A stretch of 6,260 nt of DNA from Lysobacteraceae bacterium (lineage in GTDB: Bacteria; Pseudomonadota; Gammaproteobacteria; Xanthomonadales; Xanthomonadaceae), in assembly GCA_017990865.1 (NCBI GenBank), contig JAGNNB010000187.1, positions 1-6,260 of the forward strand, read 5' to 3'. Position numbers and translations under genes: made by a program. The notes below the pieces were generated by a model. The model had not been told where the DNA came from. It saw only the letters and a list, made by a program, of their open reading frames with translations, and did not search any database. Shown one piece after another: positions 5,990 to 6,260 of this stretch (position 1 is the first letter of the stretch; each line of letters starts with the position of its first letter).

Positions 5990-6260
5990 TCAGAGCGAAA
6001 CGGACGACATGTCCGCATTCAACACCCGCAGCGCCGCCGCTGCGGTATGGAACGAGCCGAAGACCAACACGCGGGGGGCGATTGGAACATCGCCGTCGCC
6101 GGTCGTACGGCGTCGCGCTTCGCGGATCGCCGCGTCGAGGGCCTGGGCGACGGTCGCGTGTCGGGCGCCATCGGCGGCGGCCGTGCCCTGCAATCGCGAG
6201 GCGAAGGTCTCGACATCGCCGCCGCGCGGGCCGGCGTCGGCCAGACCCGCCAGCCACCAC
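5990..6260 (-). CDS. folC: Folylpolyglutamate synthase / dihydrofolate synthase, C-terminal end
   Basis: FolC adds glutamate to dihydropteroate and to folates in the cytoplasm, completing and retaining the folate pool. Only the last 89 complete codons are in the window; the frame enters from base 6260 and ends at TGA 5992-5990. The visible part opens with WWLAGLADAGPRGG, then a helical segment ATVAQALDAAIREARRR, and near the end RVLVFGSFHTAAAALRVL, which matches the C-terminal VFGSFxTV signature of the Mur-ligase-related FolC family. The catalytic ATP-binding domain lies outside. An ATG at 6191-6193 is internal and not the start. The position directly before the SPOR gene supports the call, since folC-dedD is a common gammaproteobacterial order. 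No terminator is evident between the two. Confidence 0.9.
   Translation of the reverse strand, partial: WWLAGLADAGPRGGDVETFASRLQGTAAADGARHATVAQALDAAIREARRRTTGDGDVPIAPRVLVFGSFHTAAAALRVLNADMSSVSL

Overview
This window looks like ordinary housekeeping chromosome from a high-GC gammaproteobacterium, most probably of the Xanthomonas/Lysobacter/Stenotrophomonas group (Xanthomonadales). The clues are a GluRS lacking the usual zinc-ligand cysteines and resembling the xanthomonad type as I recall it, the folC-dedD...purF gene order, a two-SPOR DedD-like protein, and GTAG-type REP palindromes. I place the lineage from memory of these families, not from a search.

Layout. 1-897 (minus) is the N-terminal part of glutamyl-tRNA synthetase (gltX), cut by the window edge. 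898-1026 is a divergent promoter region. 1027-1785 (plus) is lpxH, a lipid A pathway hydrolase whose transcript may be leaderless. 1786-1856 is a short convergent spacer almost filled by an inverted pair of GTAG REP hairpins; the first REP supplies the lpxH stop codon. 1857-2669 (minus) is a DUF455 ferritin-like protein of unknown role. 2670-3085 has no gene and holds an array of palindromes with a period of about 60/120 bp. 3086-4555 (minus) is purF. 4556-4687 holds a 4 x 15 bp imperfect tandem repeat and a weak terminator. 4688-5908 (minus) is a DedD-like cell-division protein with two SPOR domains. 5990-6260 (minus) is the C-terminal end of folC.

Function. The folC-dedD-purF side links folate, septal peptidoglycan and purine synthesis in an order known from many gammaproteobacteria, but cvpA, which I would expect between dedD and purF, is absent. 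A terminator-like hairpin after dedD and the repeats before purF suggest purF is transcribed separately here. gltX and lpxH serve translation and outer-membrane synthesis and diverge from a shared 129-bp region.

I see no defence system, prophage, insertion-sequence transposase gene, CRISPR or RNA gene. The unusual content is non-coding: the REP pair, the palindrome array, the 15-bp repeats and the apparent loss of cvpA.
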